Below, one piece after another: positions 8,244 through 17,227 of a stretch of DNA of 64,000 nucleotides. Under the pieces are notes generated by a model. The model was not told where the DNA came from. It saw only the letters and a program-made list of their open reading frames with translations, and ran no database searches. The stretch is from an uncultured Verrucomicrobiota bacterium. Lineage in GTDB: Bacteria > Verrucomicrobiota > Verrucomicrobiia > Chthoniobacterales > JACTMZ01. Numbering within the stretch: the stretch's first letter is position 1; every line of letters starts with the position of its first letter. The stretch is from contig CAJBKE010000037.1 of NCBI GenBank assembly GCA_903953565.1, positions 62,001 through 126,000 of the forward strand, written 5' to 3'. A program made the position numbers and the translations under genes.

Positions 8244-9001
8244 CGGGCGAACCAGCGGCGTTTCAGCAGGTAGTAATGCCGCCCCCAAGCGGCCATGGCG
8301 AAAGCATTCCACCAAGGCCTGAGCCGCCATCCGTCGCGCGTGAGCATGCGCGCGGTCTCGCGCCACATGGCCGCGAGTTGGCGACTTGTTTTGGCATCCG
8401 CATGCAAGCGTGAGACGGCGAGGGCTTCGGGAATGTAGTGCCACCGGACATTCGTGCCCAGCCGCAGCCAGTATTCGTGGTCCATGCAAAAATGAAGCGA
8501 CTCATCGAAACCACCGAACTTTTCATAGACGCGCCGTCGCCACCAGATGGCGGGTTGGCCGAGGGGGTTGTCGTTCGGCAAAGACTCAGGACGGAAAGAC
8601 GCGGCGGATTTACGTCGCTTGCGACCGGAATCGCCTTCGACGAAATAAAAGTCGCCATAAACGAGATCGGCCTGCAGGTCCTGCACAAAAGCCTGCATGG
8701 CTGCGCGCACGGCATCGGGTTCGTAAAGATCGTCGGCGCACAAATAGGTGAGGATGTCGCCTCCGGCCATTGCGAGTCCCTTGTTGATCGCGTTCGATTG
8801 ACCCGTGTCTTTTTCCGATATCCAGCGGACATCGCCTCGGGCCGCCAACAAATCGACTGTGCCGTCCGTCGACCCGCCATCGATGACGATGTGCTCCACC
8901 TCGTGCGGCATTGCCTGTGCTGCGGCACGGCGCACCGAGTCGAGGCACTCGCCGAGGTATCGGGCTTGATTGAGGGAAGGGGTGACGACCGAAAGTTTCA
9001 T
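8240..9001 (-). CDS. Glycosyltransferase family 2
   Basis: A 253-residue GT-A enzyme. MKLSVVTPSLNQARYLGECL at the N-terminus, VIDGGSTDGT and the metal-binding DDLYEPDA are the family 2 signatures. A later DHEYWLRL motif is common in this subgroup. There are no obvious membrane spans. ATGA overlaps link it to genes on both sides of the operon. It probably transfers a nucleotide-activated hexose during polysaccharide assembly; the substrate cannot be told from sequence. Confidence 0.9.
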   Translation of the reverse strand: MKLSVVTPSLNQARYLGECLDSVRRAAAQAMPHEVEHIVIDGGSTDGTVDLLAARGDVRWISEKDTGQSNAINKGLAMAGGDILTYLCADDLYEPDAVRAAMQAFVQDLQADLVYGDFYFVEGDSGRKRRKSAASFRPESLPNDNPLGQPAIWWRRRVYEKFGGFDESLHFCMDHEYWLRLGTNVRWHYIPEALAVSRLHADAKTSRQLAAMWRETARMLTRDGWRLRPWWNAFAMAAWGRHYYLLKRRWFAR

Positions 9002-10890
9002 GACGCAGTCGGACTCAAAATCTTCCGGAAAATACGATCGTAGCGATCGAGCACTTTCTCCCAGCGGAAGTGTTCCGCTCTTTGGCGCGCGCGCTGCCCC
9101 GCCTCGGCGCATTCCTCCGGATGCTCCTTGGCCCACGAAAGTCTGGCGGCGAGTGAGCGGACAGGATCCTTCGGGCCGAACGGGATTCCCGCATCCGCGA
9201 GCACTTCGCGCGTGGCCGGGCAGTCGTGGTAAATGATCGCCCTGCCCATGCCTAGCTGGTCAAGGAGCACGAGACGCGTGGCTTCGATGGTGGCCGGCAT
9301 GATGAAAGCGCGAGCATTCTGGCTCAGTTCGATATACGCATCGGCGAAACGCAGAGCGGTGAATATCACCCGGTCGGTCGCGAGCGCATCGAGCTTGCGC
9401 CGGTAGGCATGCTCGTAGGGATCACCGCCGACGAGGACAAGCGGCAGCGGGTCGGGGGTTTCGCGGTAAGCTTTAAGGAGAAGCTCCGCTTCGTTCTCCG
9501 GCGTGAGTCGCGAGACGTAGAGAAAATACCCGTCCGGCTTGAGGCCCCAGCGCGCAAGTTCACCGCAGTGCACAGGTTCGTCGCGCACGGTCAGACCGTA
9601 AGAGAGATGTTCCGGCCGCATTCCGTATTCCCGCTCATAGCGATCCACGATGGTGGCATTGTCGGCGATGATGACATCCGCGGATTTTGTCGCCCACTTT
9701 TCGCTGCGTTGCAGCCAAGACCGCGCGAAGCCGCGCCATTTTTTGCGACTGAAGTCCGCCCCGTCGACATTGATGACAACTTTCATCCCCGCAGCGCGGG
9801 CAACGCGTCCGAGAATGGCATTACCCACACCGCAGAGATAAATAATGTCATAGCGACGCCATACCGCGTCTATCATGGATAGTGTGGTGTGAACAATCGT
9901 ATCGAGGCTCTTGGTCGGGATGGTGGGAAGTCCGATGATGCGCATGCCTTCCCAGATCGGCTGCGGAGGGCCGAAGTGCGGGAGGCGGTTGTAGACAGTC
10001 ACCTCGTGACCGCGTGCGGCGAGGCGCTTACCGAGTTCCTCGACCACGACTTCGAACCCGGAATAACGGGCCGGCACGCCGCGCGACCCGAGGAAAGCGA
10101 TGCTCGGCAATTTGCCGGACACGCTCCGTCCGCGCGGAGCGCCCAGCAAAGCATCGCGCACGGTGTAGAAAAGAAATAACGAGTTGAATTGCGTGTAGCG
10201 GCGCCAGAGGCGGCGCGGTTCCTGCCAGAGACGGTAGGCCCATGTGATCCCGGTGCGCTGCATCCACGCAGGGGCGAACGAGCGCTGTCCGGCCAACAAC
10301 ACGAATGCATCCCCGACGGCGAAAAACACCCCGCGCGTGTGACGCCCGAGGTTGTCGACGATCCACCGCTCCTGCCGCTCACCGCCGAGAGCGACCCAAA
10401 CGAAGTCCGCCTTCGATTCCGCGATGGTGCGGGCAAATTCTGCTTCGTCCATTTCGTTCCAGGCACGGAATGGAGGCGACAATGTTCCGGCGATTTCGAT
10501 ATCCGGCTGGATTTCGCGCAGGTGCGTGACCAAATCCCGCAAGGTTTCCTCCGTGCCCCCGAAGAAAAAATGTCGCCATGGCCGCGGGGTGGCGCGGATC
10601 ATTTTTTCCATGAAGTAGGGACCGTAAACGCGGTCGGTCAACTTCGCCCCTTGCGCGTTGAGGCTCCACCGCAAGGGCATTCCGTCGGGCAGAACGAGAT
10701 CGAACCGGCGCATCACCTCCCCGAAATCGGGTCGGTGCCGCGCCAAAGAAACAATATGCGTATTACTCGCCGCCACGGCCGCAGGTCGGGCCGTGCCGGC
10801 CAGACGACAGCTTTCCTCGATGGCTGACTCATAATCGACCACCGCCACCGGGGTGCCGAGGATCGGAATCTTGCGTGGTGCGGCGCTCAT
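8998..10890 (-). CDS. Fusion of a WecG/TagA/CpsF (GT26) glycosyltransferase and a GT4 glycosyltransferase
   Basis: A 630-residue protein with two catalytic modules. Residues ~8-245 are a WecB/TagA/CpsF family enzyme (DLVLPDGMPLRW with the conserved Asp69, and FVWVALGGERQERWI). These add the second sugar onto a polyprenol-linked first sugar. From ~262 (LPSIAFLGSRGVPARYSGFE) runs a GT4 domain of the DUF1972/rhamnosyltransferase kind. ATG 10890 precedes the first domain; upstream codons read into spacer. It is the first gene of the minus-strand operon and starts 94 bp from the divergent yqeY-like gene. The two activities are usually on separate polypeptides, so the fusion may join consecutive steps of repeat-unit assembly. 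Confidence 0.88.
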   Translation of the reverse strand: MSAAPRKIPILGTPVAVVDYESAIEESCRLAGTARPAAVAASNTHIVSLARHRPDFGEVMRRFDLVLPDGMPLRWSLNAQGAKLTDRVYGPYFMEKMIRATPRPWRHFFFGGTEETLRDLVTHLREIQPDIEIAGTLSPPFRAWNEMDEAEFARTIAESKADFVWVALGGERQERWIVDNLGRHTRGVFFAVGDAFVLLAGQRSFAPAWMQRTGITWAYRLWQEPRRLWRRYTQFNSLFLFYTVRDALLGAPRGRSVSGKLPSIAFLGSRGVPARYSGFEVVVEELGKRLAARGHEVTVYNRLPHFGPPQPIWEGMRIIGLPTIPTKSLDTIVHTTLSMIDAVWRRYDIIYLCGVGNAILGRVARAAGMKVVINVDGADFSRKKWRGFARSWLQRSEKWATKSADVIIADNATIVDRYEREYGMRPEHLSYGLTVRDEPVHCGELARWGLKPDGYFLYVSRLTPENEAELLLKAYRETPDPLPLVLVGGDPYEHAYRRKLDALATDRVIFTALRFADAYIELSQNARAFIMPATIEATRLVLLDQLGMGRAIIYHDCPATREVLADAGIPFGPKDPVRSLAARLSWAKEHPEECAEAGQRARQRAEHFRWEKVLDRYDRIFRKILSPTAS

Positions 10891-10984
10891 GCGCACTGCC
10901 AACCTAGTAGAGCGGCCCCCTGCCGGCAATGGTGCGGCGGGAAACCGCTGGCGCCGTGCGGGGGGGGCGATTAATCTTCCGCCC

Positions 10985-11440
10985 ATGAGTCTGACCGCCC
11001 GCATCGACGAGGACATCAAGGCCGCCATGAAGGCGAAGGCCGCCGACAAGCTAGGCGCCCTGCGCATGCTCAAGTCCTCCCTCAAGTATGCCGTCATCGA
11101 AAAAGGCGCCGCCAACGAAGCCGCCTTGGCCGATGCCGACGTCATCACCGTGATCCGCAAGAGGATCAAGCAATGCCAGGACGCGATTGAGGGCTTTGTC
11201 CAGGGCGGACGCGCCGAGCAGGCCGAGAAAGAAAAAGCCGAGGTCGTTCTCTTGGAATCTTACTTACCGGCCGCGCTCTCGGCCGATGAACTATCCGGCT
11301 TTGTCCGCGAGGCCATCGCCGAGGTCGGCGCCACGGGCAAGGCCCAGATGGGAGCGGTCATGAAGATCGTCATGGTCAAAGCCGCTGGCCGCGCCGACGG
11401 CAAAGCGGTCAACGCGGAGGTCCTCAAGCAACTTGGCTAA
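10985..11440 (+). CDS. GatB/YqeY domain protein
   Basis: A 151-residue YqeY-family protein, close to the usual ~150. It starts MSLTARIDEDIKAAMKAK, has LGALRMLKSSLKYA, and ends with GKAQMGAVMKIVM, all typical of the family. The domain resembles the C-terminal tail of GatB (tRNA amidotransferase), but stand-alone YqeY function is unproven. An in-frame start at 10853 would overlap the divergent gene and lacks family similarity. The stop overlaps the ispD start by 8 nt. Confidence 0.88.
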   Translation: MSLTARIDEDIKAAMKAKAADKLGALRMLKSSLKYAVIEKGAANEAALADADVITVIRKRIKQCQDAIEGFVQGGRAEQAEKEKAEVVLLESYLPAALSADELSGFVREAIAEVGATGKAQMGAVMKIVMVKAAGRADGKAVNAEVLKQLG

Positions 11441-12149
11441 ACCACGCGTTACCAAGAAAAAAGGCAGCGTCTGGGCGGTCATCGTGGCCGGCGGATCCAG
11501 CCGGCGTATGGGCTTCAACAAGCTCACCACCGAATTGGAAGGTCGCCCTGTGCTCGCCTGGAGTGTGGGCGCTTTCAACGACTGCCCGGCGATCGACGCC
11601 ATCGTGCTGGTCTGCGCATCCAGCGCGCAAGCCGAGTTGGAACAAATCGCCCGTGCCGCCGCACCCTCCAAATTGAAGCATATCGTCGTGGGCGGGGCGC
11701 ACCGTCATTTGTCCGTGGCCGAGGGCTTGGGCACGGTGCCCGCCGATGCGTCCATGATCGCCGTGCATGATGCGGCCCGGCCTCTCGTCAACGAGGCAAT
11801 GATCACCCGATGCCTCGAATCCGCCCGCAACACGGGTGCTTCGGCCTGTGCGCGGCGGGTCAACGACACGCTCAAACGCATCAACGACGAGGGCTTCATC
11901 ATCGAGTCCGTCGACCGGACCAATCTCTGGGCGGTGGAAACGCCGCAAATCTTCCGCGCCGACCTTCTCCGGCACGCTTATGACGAGGTTATTGCTACCG
12001 GCGGGCATGTTTCCGACGAAACTTCCGCCGTGCAAGCGGCCGGCGCCCCTGTGGCATTGGTCAACACGCCGGAATGGAATGGCAAGATCACCTATCCGGG
12101 CGACCTCGAACTCGCCCGGTTGGTCCTTCGCGGCCGTTCGAAAGCGTAG
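11433..12149 (+). CDS. ispD: 2-C-methyl-D-erythritol 4-phosphate cytidylyltransferase
   Basis: A 238-residue nucleotidyltransferase of the MEP isoprenoid pathway. It makes CDP-methylerythritol from CTP and methylerythritol 4-phosphate. The CTP loop AGGSSRRMG, AVHDAARPLV and HVSDETSAV are characteristic. The start shown is a TTG at 11433 within the end of the yqeY-like gene. The conserved region begins near residue 12, so a slightly later start cannot be ruled out. Translation is probably coupled to the upstream gene. Confidence 0.9.
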   Translation: MAKPRVTKKKGSVWAVIVAGGSSRRMGFNKLTTELEGRPVLAWSVGAFNDCPAIDAIVLVCASSAQAELEQIARAAAPSKLKHIVVGGAHRHLSVAEGLGTVPADASMIAVHDAARPLVNEAMITRCLESARNTGASACARRVNDTLKRINDEGFIIESVDRTNLWAVETPQIFRADLLRHAYDEVIATGGHVSDETSAVQAAGAPVALVNTPEWNGKITYPGDLELARLVLRGRSKA

Positions 12150-12155
12150 CCGGTC

Positions 12156-12560
12156 ATGGGTGGGAAAATTCTCACCATAGGCTTGGTATCTTTTCTGATC
12201 CTGGCCGGTGCCATGATGTTGCTTGGTCCGATCTTGTTTCCGCCGCCGCCGCATGATCTGCCGCCCTCGCCCTATGTTCGCAAACGTGGGTTTACCGAAC
12301 TGCCGGCGGCGTTGGTCACGTCAGTGGGTGCCTACGAGGCCATCCGCGAAACGCTGATGCGCAACTCAATCGACGGGATTGGCGAGCAGACCGAAGTGAT
12401 CATCCGCGCGCTCGACGAGAGCCATCCGGGAATTGCTTCGGTGGCCAAGCGTTTGAGTTCCGAGCAGGATGTCGAATCAGCGCGGCGCGCTTTCATGCGT
12501 ATGCACCGTCTCATGCAAAGACACGCGGACAAACTGCCCGCACCTGCGCCGCCTCAGTAA
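12156..12560 (+). CDS. Small membrane-anchored protein of unknown function
   Basis: A 134-residue protein with one N-terminal hydrophobic segment (ILTIGLVSFLILAGAMMLLG), then proline-rich spacer, then a charged, probably helical domain to the end. I do not recognise the family. It starts 6 bp after ispD, so it is likely co-transcribed. Its last 7 nt overlap the convergent cydB gene. The helical domain would lie in the periplasm if the segment is an uncleaved anchor. Confidence 0.65.
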   Translation: MGGKILTIGLVSFLILAGAMMLLGPILFPPPPHDLPPSPYVRKRGFTELPAALVTSVGAYEAIRETLMRNSIDGIGEQTEVIIRALDESHPGIASVAKRLSSEQDVESARRAFMRMHRLMQRHADKLPAPAPPQ

Positions 12561-13570
12561 CTGTGCTCGGTGAGTCTCACCTTCCCGCGGAAGATGTAGT
12601 AGACGCTCACGGTGTAGGCGAGGACGACGGGAATGCCGATGATGGCCATGATGAGCATGATGAAATGCGTCTTCGCCGTGGACGCGGCATTGTAAATGGT
12701 CAGGCTATTTTCCGGGTTGGGCATGGACAGCACCATATGCGGATAGACTGTCAGTCCGAATAGGACCATGAGCAGGATCATGGCGCCGCAGGAGGAAAGG
12801 AAGGCGGCGAACTCATTCCCTTTGTGGTTTTGCCGCGGGATGTTCATCACGACGAGGACATTGAGGGCGAAGACAGCGAGCAACCACGGGCGTGCGCGCA
12901 GGATTTCCAGAATGTGCGGTGCATAGACGAGGGTGGCCACGTTGAGGATGATGTAAAAGAAGAGGAAGATACCGATGGTGCGGTTGACCCAGCGGCGCAA
13001 GCGGGCCTGGAGTTCGCCTTCGGTTTTCATCACGAGATAGATGGAACCGTGCATGGTGAAGAGGGCGATGGTGGTGAGCCCGAGGAGGACAGCGTAGGGG
13101 TTGAGCAGCGCCCAGAATCCGCCGATGTAGTTGCCGCGCGCGTCGAGTTCGATACCGACCAGAATGTTGCCCATGGCCACACCGATGAGAAAACTCGACC
13201 CGATGCTGCCGAGGGAAAAACCGATGTCCCACATCTGCCGCCACCAACCCCAGGATTCCTTGCTGCGGAATTCAATGGCCACGGCGCGGAAAATAAGCCC
13301 GCAAAGCAGGGCCATGAAAGCGAGGTAGAACCCGGAGAAAACCGTGGCATAAGCCATGGGAAAAGCGGCGAAAAGCGCACCACCTCCGGTGACCAGCCAC
13401 ACTTCATTGCCGTCCCAAACGGGTCCGATGGCATTGAGAAAAATGCGGCGGTCTTCGTCCTTCTTGACGAAGAGATGCAGCGCGCCGACCCCGAGGTCGA
13501 ATCCGTCGAGCATGGCGTAGCCGGTGAGGAGGACGCCGACCAGGATGAACCATACAGTGTTGAGGTCCAT
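12554..13570 (-). CDS. cydB: Cytochrome bd ubiquinol oxidase subunit II
   Basis: A 338-residue multi-pass membrane protein. The N-terminus (WFILVGVLLTGYAMLDGFDLGVG) and GPVWDGNEVWLVTGGGALFAAFP are diagnostic for CydB. With CydA it forms the bd-type quinol oxidase, which reduces oxygen to water at high affinity without pumping protons. It lies 7 bp downstream of cydA. No cydX-sized gene follows: after the stop the strand is occupied by the convergent small membrane protein gene. Confidence 0.96.
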   Translation of the reverse strand: MDLNTVWFILVGVLLTGYAMLDGFDLGVGALHLFVKKDEDRRIFLNAIGPVWDGNEVWLVTGGGALFAAFPMAYATVFSGFYLAFMALLCGLIFRAVAIEFRSKESWGWWRQMWDIGFSLGSIGSSFLIGVAMGNILVGIELDARGNYIGGFWALLNPYAVLLGLTTIALFTMHGSIYLVMKTEGELQARLRRWVNRTIGIFLFFYIILNVATLVYAPHILEILRARPWLLAVFALNVLVVMNIPRQNHKGNEFAAFLSSCGAMILLMVLFGLTVYPHMVLSMPNPENSLTIYNAASTAKTHFIMLIMAIIGIPVVLAYTVSVYYIFRGKVRLTEHSY

Positions 13571-13577
13571 GGTGCGA

Positions 13578-15029
13578 TCAACCGGCTGAGCGGGCCTGTC
13601 CTTTGCGGCGTTCCATGAGGGCGACCCAACTGGCCGGCATGGCCTCGCTTTCCTCCTCGTCGTCCGGCCCGCGCTGGATTTTGCGCGTCAGCAGGTAGAG
13701 GAACACGGCGAAGAGGAGGGCATAGATGAAAGTGAACATAATGAGCGAGGCCAGCACGTGGTTGGCCGCGACGACTTCGCTCAGTCCCTGCGAGGTGCGC
13801 ATGAGGCCGTAGACGATCCACGGTTGGCGCCCCATCTCCGCGGTGAACCATCCGGTCTGGTTGGCGATCTGCGGACCGAGCACGGAGAGCACGAGGATCC
13901 AGTAATAGGCGCGGACGATCGGGTTCGACGTGTTGAAAAGTTGTCCGCGCCACCAGAGGAAAATTCCGAACCAGGCGATGGCGATGAGTGCCATGCCGAT
14001 GGCGATCATGATGTGGTAAAATTGGAAAACGGCCTGCACGGGCGGCCAGTCTTCCTTGGGGAAAGTATCGAGCCCGGTCACCACGGTATTCGTCGATCCG
14101 CCGACGAGGATGCTGAGCATGCCGGGGATTTGCAGCCCGACGACTTCCTCTTTCTCCATGTCGACCCAACCGAAGATGGCCATCGGGGCATTGGCCTGCG
14201 TTTTGAAAACCCCTTCCATCGCGGCGAGTTTGGCCGGCTGGTTTCGCGTCACGCCGTCGGCCGACTTGGCACCGGTCGCGAGTTGCAGCAGGGAGGCCAC
14301 CGCGGCGAAAATCAACGCGACCTTCATCGAGGTTTTGGCAAATTCGATATGCCGTCCGCGCAGCAGGTAGAAAGCGCTGATGCTGATAACGAGAAACGCG
14401 CCGGCCTGCCAGCATCCGACGATGACGTGGGAGAGGCGTTCCATCGAGGAGGGGTTGAAGATCATGGCCCAGAAATCATCGATCACCGCGCGCGAGTGGA
14501 GGATCTGGTCTGCGTTGGGCACGAACCCGGGCGGCATGATTTCGCCTTTGTATTCGATGTGGTAACCGGCCGGCGTTTGCATCCAGGAATTGGCGATGAC
14601 GATCCATACCGCGCTGAAGTGCGCGCCGAGGCAGACCATGCAGGTGGCGAAAAAGTGCAGCTTCGGTCCGACCTTGTTCCAGCCGAAGAGCAGGATGGCG
14701 AGGAAGCCCGACTCGAGGAAGAAAGCAAAGATGCCCTCGGCGGCCAGCGCGCTGCCGAAAATGTCGCCGACAAAGCGCGAGTAGGCGGCCCAGTTGGTGC
14801 CGAACTCGAATTCCAGGACGATCCCGGTGGCCACGCCGATGGCGAAGGTCAGACCAAAGACACGCGTCCAGTAGCGCGCCATGTTGTGGTATTTCGGCGA
14901 CCCCGTCTTGAGCCACATCGCTTCCATGATGACCAGAACGACACCCAGGCCCATGGTTAGCGGCACGTAGAGGTAATGGAACATTACCGTGAACGCGAAT
15001 TGGATGCGGGAGAGAATCTCGACGTCCAT
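13578..15029 (-). CDS. cydA: Cytochrome bd ubiquinol oxidase subunit I
   Basis: A 483-residue heme-bearing subunit of bd oxidase. An early histidine ([15 protein letters not shown]) corresponds to the heme b595 ligand, and [13 protein letters not shown] is the conserved motif after the quinol (Q) loop. The loop looks short, since total length is below that of long-Q-loop enzymes. It is the first gene of a cydAB operon; the 116 bp upstream contain a copy of the double-hairpin repeat. No clear redox-regulator site was seen. Confidence 0.96.
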   Translation of the reverse strand: MDVEILSRIQFAFTVMFHYLYVPLTMGLGVVLVIMEAMWLKTGSPKYHNMARYWTRVFGLTFAIGVATGIVLEFEFGTNWAAYSRFVGDIFGSALAAEGIFAFFLESGFLAILLFGWNKVGPKLHFFATCMVCLGAHFSAVWIVIANSWMQTPAGYHIEYKGEIMPPGFVPNADQILHSRAVIDDFWAMIFNPSSMERLSHVIVGCWQAGAFLVISISAFYLLRGRHIEFAKTSMKVALIFAAVASLLQLATGAKSADGVTRNQPAKLAAMEGVFKTQANAPMAIFGWVDMEKEEVVGLQIPGMLSILVGGSTNTVVTGLDTFPKEDWPPVQAVFQFYHIMIAIGMALIAIAWFGIFLWWRGQLFNTSNPIVRAYYWILVLSVLGPQIANQTGWFTAEMGRQPWIVYGLMRTSQGLSEVVAANHVLASLIMFTFIYALLFAVFLYLLTRKIQRGPDDEEESEAMPASWVALMERRKGQARSAG

Positions 15030-15074
15030 GGGCGGGAGAAGCCTAAGTCATGGGCGGCGGTGGGGGAAGTCCCA

Positions 15075-15142
15075 GGTGGATCGCGCCGTCCCCGGCGCGA
15101 TGATCGGATGAGCAAATCGCGATGGGGACATCGCGATCCACC
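15075..15142. repeat. Double-hairpin palindromic repeat, family 1, short form
   Basis: A 68-bp element bounded by GGTGGATCGCG and its inverted copy CGCGATCCACC. It contains a G/C-rich arm (ATCGCGCCG/CGGCGCGAT type) and a second arm (ATCGCGATG/CATCGCGAT). It lies between cydA and the sugar dehydrogenase gene. Related copies are at 32993, 37628, 52551, 57929 and 61784. Confidence 0.85.
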
Positions 15143-15145
15143 TTC

Positions 15146-16261
15146 TCAATCCGCCGGCACCAAGCGAACAACTTTCCCCGGTTCATCGTAAACGATGTAG
15201 AGGAAGCCGTCGTCGAAGCTGCGCACGTCGCGGATGCGTCCGGTGTCTTGCAGCACGATTTCCTGTTCGGTCACGGTTGCGCCGCTCAACTCCACACGCA
15301 CCAGTTTTTCCGAGGCCAGACCGCCGGCGAAAAGGTTCCCGCGCCAGCGCGGGAATTTGTCGCCGCGGTAAAGCGCCAAGCCGGAAGCGGCGATGACCGG
15401 CGTCCATTGCACCACCGGATCCTCCATGCCGGGGAGCGATTCATTCTTCGTGATCGTCGTCCCGCTGTAATTGATTCCGTAGCCCGCCAGCGGCCATCCG
15501 TAGTTGGCGCCTTTGCGGATGATGTTCAATTCGTCGCCGCCGCGCGGTCCGTGCTCGGTTTCCCACAGACGGCCCGAGCCCGTGTCATAGACCAGGCCTT
15601 GCGCGTTGCGCGAACCGTAGGCCCAGATGGAAGGCATGGCGTCTTTGCGGCTCACGAAAGGATTGTCCGCGGGAACACGCCCGTCGTCGTGCAGGCGGTG
15701 GATCTTGCCTGTCACGCTGCCGAGGCTCTGAGCAAGATTGTCGGCATTGGTTGGTCCGCCGCGATCTCCAATGGAAAAGAAGATGTGACCACGTCCGTCG
15801 AAAGCCATCCGGCACCCGAAGTGCGAACCGCTGCCGGTCGCCTGATCGGACGGCGGATCAAAAATCATCTCAAGCTCGGTGAGCCGGTCATCCTGCAGCT
15901 TTCCCCGCGCGATCGCGGTGAGGGAGCCTTCGCCGACCGGCTTCGAGTAGGCGAGGTAGAGCCAGCCGTTTTCCGCGTAACCGGGATGCAACGCGACATC
16001 GAGCAGTCCTCCCTGACCGCGCGCGACGACAAACGGAACACCGGCGACTTCGCGCGGCGCGGCGCCCGGTTTGTCGATAAGCAAAAGTCGTCCGCGACGT
16101 TCGGTGACAAGAAACCGTCCATCGGGCAACTGCGCGACGGCCCACGGATGATCGAGTCCGTCGGCAATGGTCTCGACCCGGAAGCGGTGGGAGGAGGAAT
16201 GGATCACCTCGGCCCGTGCGCACGCCACCGCGAGTAAAAGGATGATCGCAGCAGCTTTCAT
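15146..16261 (-). CDS. PQQ-dependent aldose/sorbosone dehydrogenase-like secreted protein
   Basis: A 371-residue protein with a signal peptide (KAAAIILLLAVACARA) and a six-bladed propeller of the soluble glucose dehydrogenase type. DGLDHPWAVAQLPDG, TERRGRLLLID, GQGGLLDVALHP, GDRGGPTNA and YGSRNAQGLVYD are family signatures (E. coli YliI is a relative). These enzymes use PQQ to oxidise aldoses in the periplasm. The ATG at 16261 is preceded by the pseudopilin gene with an ATGA overlap; an ORF extension to 16648 is inside that gene. Substrate is unknown. Confidence 0.87.
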   Translation of the reverse strand: MKAAAIILLLAVACARAEVIHSSSHRFRVETIADGLDHPWAVAQLPDGRFLVTERRGRLLLIDKPGAAPREVAGVPFVVARGQGGLLDVALHPGYAENGWLYLAYSKPVGEGSLTAIARGKLQDDRLTELEMIFDPPSDQATGSGSHFGCRMAFDGRGHIFFSIGDRGGPTNADNLAQSLGSVTGKIHRLHDDGRVPADNPFVSRKDAMPSIWAYGSRNAQGLVYDTGSGRLWETEHGPRGGDELNIIRKGANYGWPLAGYGINYSGTTITKNESLPGMEDPVVQWTPVIAASGLALYRGDKFPRWRGNLFAGGLASEKLVRVELSGATVTEQEIVLQDTGRIRDVRSFDDGFLYIVYDEPGKVVRLVPAD

Positions 16262-16899
16262 GGCTGGCTGATGTTGACCAATCCTGCCGATCCGTCGAAG
16301 CGGAAAACTGCGCGGACGTTGCCCAGCGGGGGCTTGGGCGGTGCGTTCGCTTTCCACGAGGCCGCCGCGACGTTCGGTTGCTCTTGGTCCGCGGTGCTGA
16401 TCATCCATTGCGAGGTGATGTGCGGCACCGCCGCCAAAGTCATGTTTCCCGTGGGCGGCTGACCTGGGGTGGTCACGCTTCCGAACGGATAGGTGATCCC
16501 GTCTTTGTTCGTCATCGTGCTGTTCACGACCCACACGCGCATCTGCGCGGGATTGGCCGGAATGGTCTGACGCGCATAAGCACGGGGCATGAGGGAGGTG
16601 ACGAGATATTTGCCTTCGGCTTGGTTGATCCCGAGGTAAGCCGCGCACTCGGTGACAATACGTCCTCCGCGTCCGGCTTCATATTCCAGCACCTGGCCGG
16701 GGAACAGCGGGGGAAGTTTGCCCGCGTGGTCGGGAACGTATTGCAGGACGGCCTGACCCATAGTTCGCGTCTTGGCCACCACATCGACCCGCGCCGCGCG
16801 CTCCATCAGTCCTGGCATCGCGGTCACGGCCAATCCGGCCAGCACGGACATGATGGCGATGACCACGAGGAGTTCGACGATGGTGAAGGCCCGGGGCAT
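16258..16899 (-). CDS. Pseudopilin-like protein with N-terminal methylation/cleavage motif
   Basis: A 213-residue protein starting MPRAFTIVELLVVIAIMSVL, the type IV prepilin/type II secretion pseudopilin signal (cleavage before F, Glu at mature position 5). The rest is a soluble domain ending in an FDGSAGLVN strand. Verrucomicrobiota and planctomycetes encode many such stand-alone pseudopilins. No secretion ATPase, prepilin peptidase or secretin is in the window. It overlaps the dehydrogenase gene by ATGA, so the two are probably one operon. Confidence 0.85.
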   Translation of the reverse strand: MPRAFTIVELLVVIAIMSVLAGLAVTAMPGLMERAARVDVVAKTRTMGQAVLQYVPDHAGKLPPLFPGQVLEYEAGRGGRIVTECAAYLGINQAEGKYLVTSLMPRAYARQTIPANPAQMRVWVVNSTMTNKDGITYPFGSVTTPGQPPTGNMTLAAVPHITSQWMISTADQEQPNVAAASWKANAPPKPPLGNVRAVFRFDGSAGLVNISQP

Positions 16900-17227
16900 G
16901 CCGATACTCTCCGTGCGGATCGACCCCCTGCCAAGCAGGCGGCGTCTGCGAAGCGAGTGCGATTTGATAAATTATGTAGTTGCTTGTCGTTCGGCGCCGG
17001 GGACGGCGCCGCTACATCTACCTGTAGCGTTGGCGTCTGGTTGAATCGCCGGGATTGTCCATGCCGCCGGAGCCGTTCCATTGGGCGGGCGGGAGTGTCA
17101 TAGGCCGTGCCTTGATCCTCAGGGATAAAGCCGAGGGCACCGGGAAAAATCCCGGTGCCCTCTTGGCTGCCGTCGCCGGGTTACCCCGGCGACTCGGATG
17201 GCGGTTGCCGCGTTGAACGCGGACGGA
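16900..17227. other. 328-bp intergenic region without a supported gene
   Basis: The stretch between the pseudopilin start and the fur stop holds an AT-rich patch near 16965-16980 (possible promoter for the minus-strand pseudopilin gene), a fragment of G/C-rich inverted sequence at 16989-17028 (GGCGCCG...CGGCGCC, then CTACATCTACCTGTAG) resembling pieces of the intergenic repeats, and the perfect hairpin at 17134-17161. No ORF with coding character was seen. Confidence 0.6.
17134..17161. terminator. Perfect 12-bp hairpin downstream of fur
   Basis: AGGGCACCGGGA (17134-17145), an AAAA loop, and TCCCGGTGCCCT (17150-17161) form an uninterrupted stem. It lies 67 bp beyond the fur stop on the minus strand. 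A clear T-tract is missing on both sides, so it may end transcription inefficiently or act by structure alone. Confidence 0.5.

Noticed and set aside
16258-16648. Long N-terminal extension of the sugar dehydrogenase
   Set aside because: The extension lies inside the pseudopilin gene in another frame; the ATG at 16261 gives a proper signal peptide.
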